DNA from: Aspidapion aeneum
Taxonomy: Eukaryota; Arthropoda; Insecta; Coleoptera; Brentidae
Direction: 5' to 3'
DNA length: 64,000 bases
NCBI GenBank assembly: GCA_963576565.1
Contig: OY755039.1
Span: forward strand, 129,632,140 to 129,696,139
The first letter of the stretch is position 1, and each line of letters begins with the position of its first letter. Positions 14,001 to 20,662 of this stretch are shown in pieces. Below the pieces are notes generated by a model that was given only the letters and a program-made list of their open reading frames with translations, made no database searches and was not told the DNA's origin. Both the position numbers and the translations under genes were made by a program.

Positions 14001-17000
14001 CCCCCGACGAAGATGAAATCCCAATAATTTTAGAAAATTATCACTTAGGAAAAAGCAACCTACACCGTGGAATAAATGAAACAGTTAGACGCATTAGAGA
14101 AAAATATAATTGGCGTGGTTTAACAAAAAACGTAGAAGATTTCATAAAAAAATGTGAAACTTGTCAAAAAGTAAAAATTGTTCGTAAAAATCTAAGCAGA
14201 CCCTTCGTTGTAACAGAAACACCACGTACCCCTTTTGAACGAATCAATATCGATATTTTCGAATACCCCACCAGAAATTACGCGTTAACGGTATGGGATG
14301 AATTAACAAAATTTACACAAGCTTACGCAATGAGTGATAAAAAAGCAAGTACAGTAGTTAGTACTATTTTACTATTTTTCCAACATTTCGGTGTACCCTT
14401 ACGAATACATTGCGATTATGGCAAAGAATTTGATACCCTTTTAAAAGATTTATGTACCCTATACGATGTTAAGTTAACATTTTCTAGCGTAGCACATCCC
14501 CAGTCAAACGGTTCACTAGAACGATTTCACGCAACCCTTTGCGAAATGATTAGAATCAATAAACAAGAAAACCCTGAAGATCATTGTTTTAGCGTTCTTC
14601 CATACGCAGTAATTTGCTATAATAATACAAAAAACAAAACACACGGATTTACCCCTTACGAACTCGTTTTCGGACATACATCAAGTAGACCCCCCGAAAA
14701 ACTTTATAATCAAGAACAATTGATATCTAAATATGTACGCGATTTAAATAATAGAATGGACTATTTTTACAAATTAGCTAGAAATAGAACTGATCAATCG
14801 AAACAAAAATCGAAAGAACGATTTGACGAACACGCACGAAAGAATCTCCCTGAATTTAATGTAGGAGACAAAGTTTGGCTTAAAGAATCACAAATCAAAT
14901 CCAGAAAATTTATTTAATGGTCCTTTTGAAATTTTAGAAATACATCGTAATTCTGCAACACTTAAAAACCCACAAACAAATCAATTAACCAAAGTTAATT
15001 TTGATAGGTTAAAACCGTGCTTTGAATAAAATAAAAATCTTTTATTTTAGATTAATGGGAATAATCTCAATCGTTTCCAGTCAATATTCAATATTACCAA
15101 TAAATAATACACTAGGACTATTTTATCATGAAGAATCCCTTATCAGAATTTCTAATAATGAATGGACACTTGTTGTTTACAAAGATCTTTTACCCTTTAA
15201 GAAAGCAATTGAGCATAACGACAAAATTTTAGATACCTTTATGGATCACTTTTCAATCAATAATAATCAAATTGCAAATTTCAAATCGCAAATTAAAACG
15301 CATGTTAGCCTTTTAAAACAAATTTCTAATTACGTTAATATTAAATACGAAGAACTTATCTCGGATACAAAAGAAAAATCATATAGGCAAAAACGTGGAA
15401 TATTTAATGGCATCGGAACTATTTGGAAATCTATTACAGGAAATTTAGATGCATCAGACGGAGAATACTTTAATGATTGTATTAATAAAGTATCGACTGA
15501 TGAGAAAAATATTGAAAGATTATTGCAAAAACAAATTTCAGTAACAACCTCTGTTATTAAAAGTTTTAATACGACTTTACAAAAATTACAAATTGATGAA
15601 GAAACGTTTAATCATGATATTAAATTAATTCAATATTTAGTCACTTCGATTTCTGATAACGCTGCCTATGCAGAAGCACAAATAAAAGCATTAGATTTAT
15701 GCGAATCGCTTATGGAAAGTTACACCTTTATTAAAGATTCATTAAATGACGCGTTAAACGCAGTAACTTTTGCACGTTTAAAAATATTGCATGATTCAAT
15801 AATAAAACCATCGGATTTGGTAGATTCATTGAAAAAGATTTCTCATTCATTACAAAAAAATAATTTGCCTTTACCAATATCAATCTCAACGGTAGCCCAA
15901 TACATTAATTTAATTGAACTTAGTGCTTTTCAAACTAAATCAAAAATAGTATTTGTTCTTAAAATACCTCTTATAGACCCTTCGACTTATACTTTATACA
16001 GACTTTACCCAATACCAATATTAGATAATCGAACAGGTCTTCACCATACTATATCAACAATTAATAAATTTATTGCGTGTGACGATGATTCAATGTTTTT
16101 CGTCACCTTCCACAACGTGGACCACTGCAAGATCATCGAAAGAAGAACGAAGCTCTGTTCCAAAGTACTTCCGTATCCCATCGACAGTGATGCTATTTGT
16201 GAAGCTCAACTATTGAAGCAACAAACTCAGCTGCCAAAAACATGTCAAACAACCATTTTCTATGCACAAGGCTACAATGTTCAACCACTTGAAGAAAATC
16301 AATGGCTAGTTACTATGTCAGAACCAGTACCTACCAATATCAAATGCAAGAATCAAGAAATCATTACGAAATTAATTGAAACCAATAGTATAGTTCGTTT
16401 CAAATCAACATGCAATGCTTTAATTGGAAGTACGAGAATTCATTCTGAAACCATACCATCAAGAAAGTACCTTCGAAGGAATAAATTCACCAATAATCAA
16501 TATTCCATATACTTGTTGTAAAGATATGCCTGAAATCCCCAAAATTCAAGGCCTAAAACCACTAAAGTTAAGCAAAATAAACGTCGAAGATCTGAATATT
16601 GCACAACATAATCTTAACCAATATTCAGAAGAATTAGATAAAATGATCAATCAACCATTCATTCCAAAACACATTGATGGGTTTACTATCATTACAATAA
16701 CATTGATAGTACTACTAGTAATTCTTTACATTATTAACAAATGTCGAAGACGCCGAAGAACAAGAAATGGTAATAATACCAATAACGATAATGGTAATGA
16801 CTTTCCACCATTTCCAAAACCTAATCTACAAAGAATTAGGAATTTATCGAATATCTTACCAAAAAGAAGGCCAAGCATACACATCGAAGATCAAATCGAA
16901 GAAGAAATCGAACCCAATGCAAAATTAATGATCAATCAATCATCTTAATAAAAGTTGCTGTATAACTCCAACTTTTTCAAAAAGAGGGGAGCTGTTATAT

Positions 17001-17650
17001 GAAAATATCCTGCCTACACTTAGAAGAAACCAGAACCTTCTATGAAACCCGAGAACCTTCCAGATAAGAAGCTTATTCTGCTGACTTGTGTTTCCCATGA
17101 AATAAACAACACGTGCATTCAAGCCGAATCAACACTTTATTTCACAGAACCTTTCAAGATAAGAAGACCATTCTGCTGACTTGCGTCTCTCACGGAATAA
17201 ACAACATGTGCATTCCTGACGAATTGCACTTTAGTTTAAGTCTAGAATATTAAGGAATTATTCCATTGCTTAATCAGCACATTTTCTTTATATAAACTCA
17301 AATCATTGTAATGTTAAGTCATTCTCTTTAGAATCGTTCTTAAGTACACGTTCAATTATAATGTTTAAGTCCTATATTGTATTTAATCAAAATAAAGTTT
17401 TTTAAAAAGTTAAAAGTAAACTTTAAAGTATAACATATATATTCCACATTCTTTGCAAAAATGCTGAATTATTTCAAATAATGCCAAAAAATGTGACATG
17501 AATTTGTACAGGTATTGCCAAGAGAGAGATCCCCTTGTCTAATTCTTGGTTTATTTATTTGCACCTAGTTATTTTCAAATCTCACTTACCTTCATCAAAT
17601 ATCTTTAACTGCAAATACACCAACACAAATATCACCCCCACCAAAGCCAT
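1803..17650 (-). CDS. LARGE: LARGE-type xylosyl/glucuronyltransferase, 5' exons (partial gene)
   Basis: Three exons encode the first 185 or so residues: 17650-17590, 6282-6007 and 2020-1803, joined in phases 1 and 1, with phase 0 at the end. Exon 1 gives a type II signal anchor and exon 2 a short charged stem. Next comes the start of the GT8-like xylosyltransferase domain (CEVIHIGIVCAGHTSNLYFH, NPLHLHILTNDE, FKTWQIPQ), then WIPNTHYSGNYGLLKLVFPK and the catalytic metal-binding DxD in MILDTDLTV. Order and spacing match animal LARGE, a Golgi enzyme that builds matriglycan on alpha-dystroglycan. The rest of the first domain and the second (glucuronyl) domain must lie left of the window. Introns are large; intron 1 (11.3 kb) contains a whole errantivirus in the antisense orientation. 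LARGE1 versus a paralogue cannot be settled from this part. Confidence 0.9.
2116..2700. repeat. Truncated copy of the TTGCAAAA-TIR element
   Basis: It begins TTTGCAAAAAGTGGTGTAGT and shares successive blocks with the element at 18233-19526: TGTTGTTCACATTGG, CATTTCGCCGCCATTTTG, GGTAAGCATTTTACA and AACGATGTAT. The distal terminus is missing, so the right limit is approximate. It starts about 95 bp upstream of the LARGE exon 3 acceptor. Confidence 0.6.
2701..3186. other. LARGE intron, no feature seen
   Basis: AT-rich intron with no repeat or coding signal recognised. Confidence 0.4.
3187..4239. mobile_element. Long-TIR (foldback) DNA element, GGACAACTGGGC termini
   Basis: The left end GGACAACTGGGCACCGCC and the right end GGCGCCCAGTTGTCC are inverted copies. 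The arms contain repeated GCCAACT(C/G)GGC units, then a shared block (ATCTATTTTGTTTTT, AAAGATGTTTTTGTATAAAT) and further inside TTTACGTTTTTTATTACAACAATGGCGG against its inverse near 3960. The arms are about 280-300 bp. A smaller inverted repeat (CACACACAA...TTGTGTGTGTG, about 3596-3739) sits near the centre. No ORF and no clear target duplication. Superfamily unknown; non-autonomous. Confidence 0.75.
4301..4884. mobile_element. Inverted-repeat MITE with TTAA duplication
   Basis: TTAA (4297-4300) | ATGGAACACCCTGT ... ACAGTGTTTTCCAT | TTAA (4885-4888). The arms continue through GAGATACCATTCAA(C/T)ATGTTATTG in inverted orientation. TTAA duplication is characteristic of piggyBac and Kolobok elements. 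The central 4520-4650 segment resembles 54200-54400, including GGATCGGGGTTGTTA. No transposase. Confidence 0.65.
5065..5860. mobile_element. 796-bp TIR element (CGCACCCCC ends)
   Basis: The ends are CGCACCCCCGCTAAAAAATA and the inverse of CGCACACCCACTGAAAAAGA, followed on both sides by GTCACAACTCAAAAA. The flanks match as ATATAT on both sides, so the duplication is ATATAT or part of it. Internal copies of TCACAAC(T/A)C occur. No ORF. Lies in LARGE intron 2. Confidence 0.65.
6007..6282 (-). CDS. LARGE: LARGE exon 2 (stem and GT domain start)
   Basis: The acceptor follows a TTTTTAG tract and the donor is GTAGGT. The first two bases complete a codon with exon 1. It carries a short charged stem (QNLQRKAEIMRLRLLEDDH) and the beginning of the glycosyltransferase fold (VIHIGIVCAGHTSN). 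It ends in phase 1 after WQIPQ. Confidence 0.9.
6642..7444. mobile_element. hAT-type MITE with 8-bp target duplication
   Basis: The termini CGAGGGGTGAACAGCT ... AGCTGTTCACCCCTCG are perfect inverted repeats. They are flanked by the identical 8-bp duplication GCTACTAT (6634-6641, 7445-7452). Subterminal regions hold many TCACAATC(C/T)-type units on both sides. An 8-bp duplication and a C(G)AGGGG end fit hAT. The interior carries a LINE 3' coding end and a poly-C tract, and no transposase. A related end lies at 8690-8859. Confidence 0.85.
6747..6950 (+). pseudogene. LINE reverse-transcriptase C-terminal tail captured in MITE
   Basis: An open stretch reads LRGHNQKL, then AARKNFLCNRVVYQWNSL, ISAPNKNIFKNRLDKIL and a stop at 6950. 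RKNFF.NRVV..WNSL followed by SFKNRLDK is the standard C-terminal end of Jockey/CR1-type ORF2 proteins. An A-rich stretch follows. It is only the last 65-70 residues and sits inside the hAT MITE. Confidence 0.75.
7453..7877. other. LARGE intron, nothing recognised
   Basis: Intronic sequence between the hAT MITE and a tandem repeat. No feature supported. Confidence 0.4.
7878..8212. repeat. Tandem repeat, about 115-bp unit, three copies
   Basis: Three diverged units each contain GGGTGGGGGTA, an ATATGGAGTGT(G/A)TGATATCAAA-like block, AATTGAGTCT and AAAATA(C/T)ATTT(T/C)AG. The third unit is the most diverged. Confidence 0.65.
8213..8689. other. LARGE intron, nothing recognised
   Basis: No coding or repeat signal identified. 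Confidence 0.4.
8690..8859. mobile_element. Solo terminus of the CGAGGGGTGA hAT-like MITE
   Basis: GGATTGTG/AGATTGTG subterminal units lead to ACCAATTGTGAGAGCTGTTCACCCCCTCG, an end of the 6642-7444 family with one extra C. No partner end was found nearby. It ends about 14 bp before the errantivirus insertion. Confidence 0.6.
8873..9315 (+). repeat. 5' LTR
   Basis: 443 bp, TGTTAT...ATAACA. It contains an internal imperfect tandem duplication of about 90 bp (8931-9024 and 9025-9113), each copy with GAACCTT(T/C)C, AGATAAGAAG, TTCTGCTGACTTGCGT and ATAAACAACACGTGCATTC. AATAAAGTTTTTTAAAAAG near the end is a likely polyadenylation signal region. Confidence 0.96.
9318..9335 (+). promoter_or_regulatory. 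Primer-binding site, tRNA-Ser
   Basis: TGGCGCAGTCGGTAGGAT lies two bases after the LTR. It is the complement of the insect tRNA-Ser 3' end (ATCCTACCGACTGCG plus CCA). Confidence 0.9.
9336..9803 (+). other. Errantivirus leader
   Basis: Untranslated leader with repeated AGCAAC(C/T)AAGAAG(T/C)TA units at 9414-9475 before a long A/T-rich stretch and the gag ATG. No ORF. Confidence 0.6.
9804..11219 (+). CDS. gag: Errantivirus Gag
   Basis: 471 residues. The N-terminal part is a helical capsid-like region of the Ty3/gypsy type (about residues 25-200; ...WIQIKQLLTTYYGD...). A single CCHC zinc knuckle CFKCNRLGHHGSEC is at residues 238-251, which would bind RNA during packaging. The C-terminal third is N/Q/F/Y-rich and holds two in-frame duplications: the QNFQRPNFAQNQ unit near residues 270-300, and FNNFDNYD.YDPNFE, which is repeated near 345-372. 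Gag overlaps pol by at least 43 nt in the -1 frame, so pol is probably made by -1 frameshifting. I could not identify a canonical slippery heptamer. Frame intact. Confidence 0.93.
   Translation: MTEPRNNQPANVPANQPIVEVELYRLSEIFSIIPEYDGDQIFLGTFINACDCAYNMAVGDQRDLLVIHIKNKLKGKAAQLVNSRNPLSWIQIKQLLTTYYGDTRDLSSLIQDLQRLKQQTNESPLMFFNRLQVMNSKMHACIQKSNLNMLQKDAQIQIIDSMALNTLLTGLESRIGHIVRASNPKDLLEAQVRIRRELQLSYFETQKTPNRPNVSNNPIQNRQNNFQSRKIPSQPQKCFKCNRLGHHGSECRTFVQRPPVYTNQNQQFNQNFQRPNFAQNQNQQSNQNFQRPNFAQNQPSTSRNFVPQNQQNNFRPSVIQRNPNYNSPQHRAHVVNYSDEYFNNFDNYDLYDPNFEHFNNFDNYDPYDPNFENFQYENQFHYENEISQEFSNNLDEQYVNDISQYNFNQPRIYQNFENQNQILPLETQNFQITSNQNHPPQSIQETDTQLEQTIAKIQCMSINQISEQTFV
11177..14917 (+). CDS. pol: Errantivirus Pol (PR-RT-RNaseH-INT), C-terminus frameshifted
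   Basis: 1,246 residues from the first in-frame ATG; the frame is also open further upstream. Aspartic protease: DTGA at residue 41. Reverse transcriptase: MPFGLKNGPSTFQRVMD and the catalytic YMDD at 492-495. RNase H: TTDASAFAIGAVL (D641) and TDHRPLTWLL. Integrase: zinc-binding H-H-C-C (NLHRG ... KKCETCQKVK) and catalytic D1026, D1080, E1115. After VWLK (about 14880) the frame runs only to a stop at 14915. The usual C-terminal GPFEI...DRLKP segment lies in the +1 frame and ends at 15029. A one-base indel near 14880 is inferred. The enzymatic domains are intact. Confidence 0.95.
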   Translation: MYVNQSNLRTNIRVNTNLHNLNSKNLFYINDATNKFKLLIDTGAGISVFKEKTVENYNNRFAENVIVQGITDEKIPIIQSVLIPFAKDNPLKVYICNLDIEFDGILGLDFLEHYQCVIDLNSKQLCTNFKIIPLIQVTEKTFEQNSQINQNQINKKTPPIPKPRLIQNQKTPPIPKPRINLNQNNFQNQISLEPRTEQVFKLKCNLKNTDAILIGQEIEKVRLPNALVHINENGEFYTSVINPNAIPKTINFNNLSFEPIPSVHDILNFNTNEDELIDRIDLIKNQLRLEHLNYEEKELISNLCFEFSDIFYIEGDQLTFTNEIKHTIETNNAHPIFTKSYRYPQIPKEEVKTQINKMLDQKIIRPSISPWSSPVWVVPKKLDASNKQKWRVVIDYRKLNEVTVDDKYPLPNISDLLDQLSKCQYFTTLDLASGFHQIEIDQKDIQKTAFSVENGHYEFVRMPFGLKNGPSTFQRVMDNILLGILNERCLVYMDDIIVYSPTIHEHISRLSDVFQRLRKSNLKIQPDKCEFLRKEVAYLGHLITENGVKPNPDKVKCIQNFPELKNPRDVKSFLGLAGYYRRFIPNFAKISKPLTKLLQKDTKFIFSKECKEAFETLKNALISDPILIYPNFEEPFILTTDASAFAIGAVLSQGPIGKDLPIAFASRTLCSAETKYSTIERELLAIVWSVKHFRPYLFGRKFTIVTDHRPLTWLLSIKDPGSRLARWRLKLEEYSFKIIHKPGKINKNADALSRIKINHFKDCIDFKSNIKIFANNENDDTEPVFNEDDDQKITDEFNRFVELYKTRSLIDYSKIETSNDQLLDKSNKLIVTFFRQNKMEDLHFKIIDDIFEEEFHLEELKIHIVSSKTVKERKYFIIALPFDNDDCSQHLFYCLFKDQNEFEINKTYCIENNLDLPTLEMLSYIFSDKDIKLKICQNIITTPDEDEIPIILENYHLGKSNLHRGINETVRRIREKYNWRGLTKNVEDFIKKCETCQKVKIVRKNLSRPFVVTETPRTPFERINIDIFEYPTRNYALTVWDELTKFTQAYAMSDKKASTVVSTILLFFQHFGVPLRIHCDYGKEFDTLLKDLCTLYDVKLTFSSVAHPQSNGSLERFHATLCEMIRINKQENPEDHCFSVLPYAVICYNNTKNKTHGFTPYELVFGHTSSRPPEKLYNQEQLISKYVRDLNNRMDYFYKLARNRTDQSKQKSKERFDEHARKNLPEFNVGDKVWLKESQIKSRKFI
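14918..15029 (+). pseudogene. Out-of-frame Pol C-terminal tail
   Basis: In the frame +1 to pol, residues LFNGPFEILEIHRNSATLK and FDRLKPCF are recognisable as the end of gypsy-type Pol. They are cut off from pol by the frameshift near 14880. The stop is at 15027-15029, just before the env acceptor. Confidence 0.75.
15040..15050 (+). promoter_or_regulatory. Probable env 3' splice acceptor
   Basis: A pyrimidine tract ending TTTTATTTTAG lies immediately before the first env ATG (15055). Errantivirus env is normally expressed from a spliced RNA. The donor in the leader or gag was not located. Confidence 0.5.
15055..16948 (+). pseudogene. env: Errantivirus Env (fusion glycoprotein), frameshifted
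   Basis: The first frame starts at ATG 15055 (open from 15022 without ATG) and stops at 16521. A second, overlapping frame (16424-16948) carries the expected C-terminal part. Visible in order: N-terminal ectodomain; furin-type cleavage site RQKR followed by GIFNGIG near 15385-15410, as in insect F-like Env proteins; coiled-coil and cysteine regions; and, in the second frame, a membrane segment (FTIITITLIVLLVILYI) with a basic CRRRRR stop-transfer and a cytoplasmic tail. The switch point is at about 16430-16450, implying a one-base indel. As written, the first frame yields an ectodomain lacking the anchor. Assembly error is an alternative. Confidence 0.88.
16979..16992 (+). promoter_or_regulatory. 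Polypurine tract
   Basis: AAAAAGAGGGGAGC directly precedes the 3' LTR. It would prime plus-strand DNA synthesis. Confidence 0.85.
16993..17435 (+). repeat. 3' LTR
   Basis: 443 bp, the same length as the 5' LTR. Differences seen: GCG/GTG, TCTC/TCAC, ACACG/ACATG, CTACCG/CTGACG (two bases), AACG/AATG. Followed by the TATA duplication. Confidence 0.96.
17590..17650 (-). CDS. LARGE: LARGE exon 1 (signal anchor)
   Basis: ATG at 17650 opens MALVGVIFVLVYLQLKIFDE, a hydrophobic anchor, and ends in phase 1 at a GTAAGTGAG donor. The same frame has a stop 23 codons upstream and no earlier ATG. Residues just before the ATG (FISRQWLI) also look protein-like, so a spliced upstream exon supplying the start is possible. 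Confidence 0.7.
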
Positions 17651-18232
17651 AATTAACCATTGTCTTGAAATGAAATTGAGTAAAACATGTTGTCGTTTAC
17701 ACCTAATTTTTAAACCTTAATGAAGCAAAAAACAAACATTTCACCAAAATCTTTGTGCTTGCTTTAAACTGGCCTATAAAATATAAGTTAAAAGGAAGTA
17801 AGTAATAAGCAATTCATAAGTGGGTTGGCTTTTTAAATTTTTATCCTTCAGTAATGAAGCTTTTGTGAACCAATTTCAACTTGTTAAGTACTTTAAAGAA
17901 GTTTGTTCAATTTTAATTCCTTACAAAAAGGAGACAATAATACTTCTTTGGGTGTTTTACTCAATTTGGTATTTTAGATTTTACTTTCTCTCTACCTATA
18001 CCAAAGCGATTTTATTACTAGTATTTTTTGCTTGTTTTATTTTTTTTGTGAGGTTATTTTGCCCTGACGTACGAGCTTTCTAATAAGGGCGCAAATACTG
18101 CTTTCACAGGAGAGAGGATCAATAGGGCTTACTCACAAATTTACAATTATTTACACTGCCTTATAAATTGTTACAAGCTTAAAATTATATACATAGTAGG
18201 TCAGTCATTAGAACGAAAAAAAGGCCCTCAGA
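17651..18232. other. Region upstream of LARGE exon 1
   Basis: Probable 5' UTR or promoter side of LARGE. No further exon or promoter element could be assigned with confidence. Short open frames here look random. Confidence 0.4.
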
Positions 18233-19526
18233 TTGCAAAATGTAGTGTAGTCGTGATTTTGACATATCGTTGCCTTGCTTTGATAGTGGCATAACTGGAA
18301 ATATGATAATTTAGGAAAGGCTTCTTAAAAATAATGGAAAGGCAAATATTTTTTTTTTGCTTTAATTAAATCGATCAATAACTTACCCATGCTTGAAATA
18401 GACAATAAGGAAAATTTTGTGGTAAAAATATATACAATATGATGAGAACTTAGTTTTTACAGAAAACGCATTTTTTTTAGTTGTACCAATATCAAGACAA
18501 AGGAGAGCAGCGATATGTTGTTCACATTGGAGTCCTAAAGAAAAGGTCCCTGTATATTTTAGAAAAAAGACAAAAGTTGCAGACAAGTTTTTTTGTCAGA
18601 CGAATGGTTTTCGATTTAGGACGCTAAACATTTCGCCGCCATTTTGGATTTCGACCATTTTTTTTATTTAGTGTCCTTTAACTTCTAAACTACTTATTTT
18701 TTTTAGAAAATCTGTAATAACATAAAATAAAGACTAATAGCCTATAAATTAAGATATCCCTGAGTTCTCTGGGTAGTAACCTTGCTGAGATTTGAACCCT
18801 GAAGTGTTGGCAGTACACCCGTTTCCTATGTATTTCCATAGTTTATGCAAAATAAACCAGTTTTGTCATTTTCTCAAAAGGTAAGCATTTTACAAAAGGT
18901 GTGTAATCAACTTTATTGTAGAAAATTAAACTATCTTTTAAACGATGTATCACCTAAGTAGGTCAAGTCCAGGGTTAGCGCTTAATGGCATCCATAAATT
19001 GGGGTTATTTTTTAGGATGACGAAAAAAATGTTTTTTTAGGTTTTATTCAGTTTGAAAAAAAACTAGGGGGGTTTTAAGGAAAAACGTTAAAATACCCTT
19101 TTTAGAGAAAATATATTCCTGTAAATGGCGCGGCGTATTACAAAGTTCTGTTGAAGCTATTATTGACACTTTAGGGGCGTCCGCATATTGACGTTATTTT
19201 TTCTAATTTTATATAAAAAAATCTTATTTGTTTTATTTCATTTTCTTAAAAGCTTCCTGAAAAAACTTGTTTTACTCCACTTTTATTGAAAATCAAATTA
19301 TCTTTAAAACAATATGTATCTAGTGGGTTTTGTTAACGGGAAAAACTGTTTAAAACTTTTTTTCTAAAGCCTACAGTAACAAAGTTTAACCAAAACCCTT
19401 TTTGTGCACACTAAATCCAAGATGGCGGTGGTAGTCCCCCCCCCCCCGAGGTCGAAAACTCAAATTTGTTTTTAGGACTCCAATGTCAACTACATGTCAA
19501 AATCGCTATTACACCACCTTTTGCAA
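18233..19526. mobile_element. TIR element (TTGCAAAA ends), about 1.3 kb
   Basis: The left end TTGCAAAATGTAGTGTAGT and the right end (inverse) TTGCAAAAGGTGGTGTAAT both lead into (C/G)G(T/C)GATTTTGACAT. The interior carries repeated blocks (CTTATTTTTTTTAGAAAATC, GGTAAGCATTTTACA, AACGATGTAT, GATGGCGG) shared with 2116-2700. Poly-C at 19435. Target duplication unclear. Non-autonomous. Confidence 0.65.
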
Positions 19527-20278
19527 GCTAAAATATATCTTTAAACAGGGCTAGCAAAACGGACGGGCCACGATCCTCCACTTTGTTGACGTCACATCCG
19601 GGGCTGATTTTTTTTTGATGGCCACGTTACGACACAGCTGATTGTCGTTAAAATATTGAAGTTGGAATGACGGTTCATGAATATTTGATTTTTTAAAAAA
19701 TAAACCCGGTTTTGAGATTGTTTTTACTATATTCTTTAAGAACAATTTTTTTTTAATCTATAGTAATCCTTAATTTTTCATAGCCGCTTCATTAGCTCAC
19801 ACAAAAATTAAGTTTAAAGCAGAAGCGAATGTGACAATCAGAGATGACAAAGTCAAATATATGCATGTGGTTCATGGCGGGTAATTTGAATTCAAAATAA
19901 AGAATGCTAAATCTTAAAGATTTTAACCTATTAGTCATGTTGATTCCTTACAAAACTTTGGTGGAATATCGGGATGGTGTCTGAGAATATTTCACTGAAA
20001 TTTCGCGGAAATCTGTAGTGCCATTTTGAAAATATCATAAAAAAACGTCTGACCTCCCATAAGACCCAATGTAAAATTCAGCCCCCGGAGAACAGCTGAT
20101 TTTTTCAGGGTCGTGGCCTCTATTTTTGTGTTCGCCTTGCTTTAAATTTAAAAATCGCCTGGATCAAATCTTAAGATCTCAGCTAAGGCAACGCTGGTTT
20201 TCGTTCCCTTCTCCTTTTTACACCCTGTGTACTTATTGAACACAGAATAATGATACACATTTAGTAATATCAAAAATG
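19527..20278. other. Intergenic between eEF1G 3' end and LARGE 5' side
   Basis: Possible decayed inverted repeat: CCACGATCC near 19570 against CAGGGTCGTGG near 20115, each next to a CCGG(G)GGCTGA-like block. Too weak to call. No gene seen. Confidence 0.35.
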
Positions 20279-20284
20279 TTTATT
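20279..20284 (-). other. eEF1G polyadenylation signal
   Basis: AATAAA on the minus strand, 223 bp past the eEF1G stop codon. Gives a 3' UTR of roughly 240 nt. Confidence 0.6.
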
Positions 20285-20506
20285 GAACAGTTAATCTTTT
20301 TATAAAATAAATAACCATTCTACATCAAAAAAGCCAAAAATAAAGCGGTAGTCAAATCACAAATAACTAGAAAATACAATAGCTTTGAAAGTAACATTGG
20401 AGTTTTTTTTTAAACTGAGTGAAAACATAAAAAAGTAGAAATATAATATATTAAATTTTGGAGAACCACTGTGACAATATATTGCATACTGATAAAAAAA
20501 CTCTCC

Positions 20507-20662
20507 TTATTTAAAGATCTTGCCTTGGTTGAATTTTCTACCATTTTTGTCTGTGCCAGTCCAGGAAAAGTATTGTTCTACAAGTTTTTTGGTTTCTTCA
20601 GATTTAGGGTCTAGTTTCTTCCATTCGTAACTCTCGTAGTCTATTTGCCAGTCAGGACTTAG
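20507..20662 (-). CDS. eEF1G: eEF1G exon 10 (terminal)
   Basis: [19 protein letters not shown] to FNQGKIFK and TAA at 20509-20507. Separated from exon 9 by a 3.6-kb intron with a DNA transposon. Confidence 0.97.
   Translation of the reverse strand, partial: LSPDWQIDYESYEWKKLDPKSEETKKLVEQYFSWTGTDKNGRKFNQGKIFK

Larger units (their letters stand above)
8873..17435 (+). mobile_element. Errantivirus (env-bearing Ty3/gypsy LTR retrotransposon), nearly intact
   Basis: An 8,563-bp element flanked by TATA target duplications (8869-8872, 17436-17439). Order: 443-bp LTR, tRNA-Ser primer site, gag, pol (-1 overlap; PR-RT-RNase H-INT), env, polypurine tract, 443-bp LTR. The LTRs start TGTTAT and end ATAACA and differ at about 6 positions by eye (about 1.4%), so insertion is recent. 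The TATA-type duplication, tRNA-Ser priming and env place it near the 17.6/297 group of errantiviruses. The pol 3' end and env each appear to carry a single-base frameshift, so this copy is probably not fully competent. It sits in LARGE intron 1, antisense to the gene. Confidence 0.96.
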
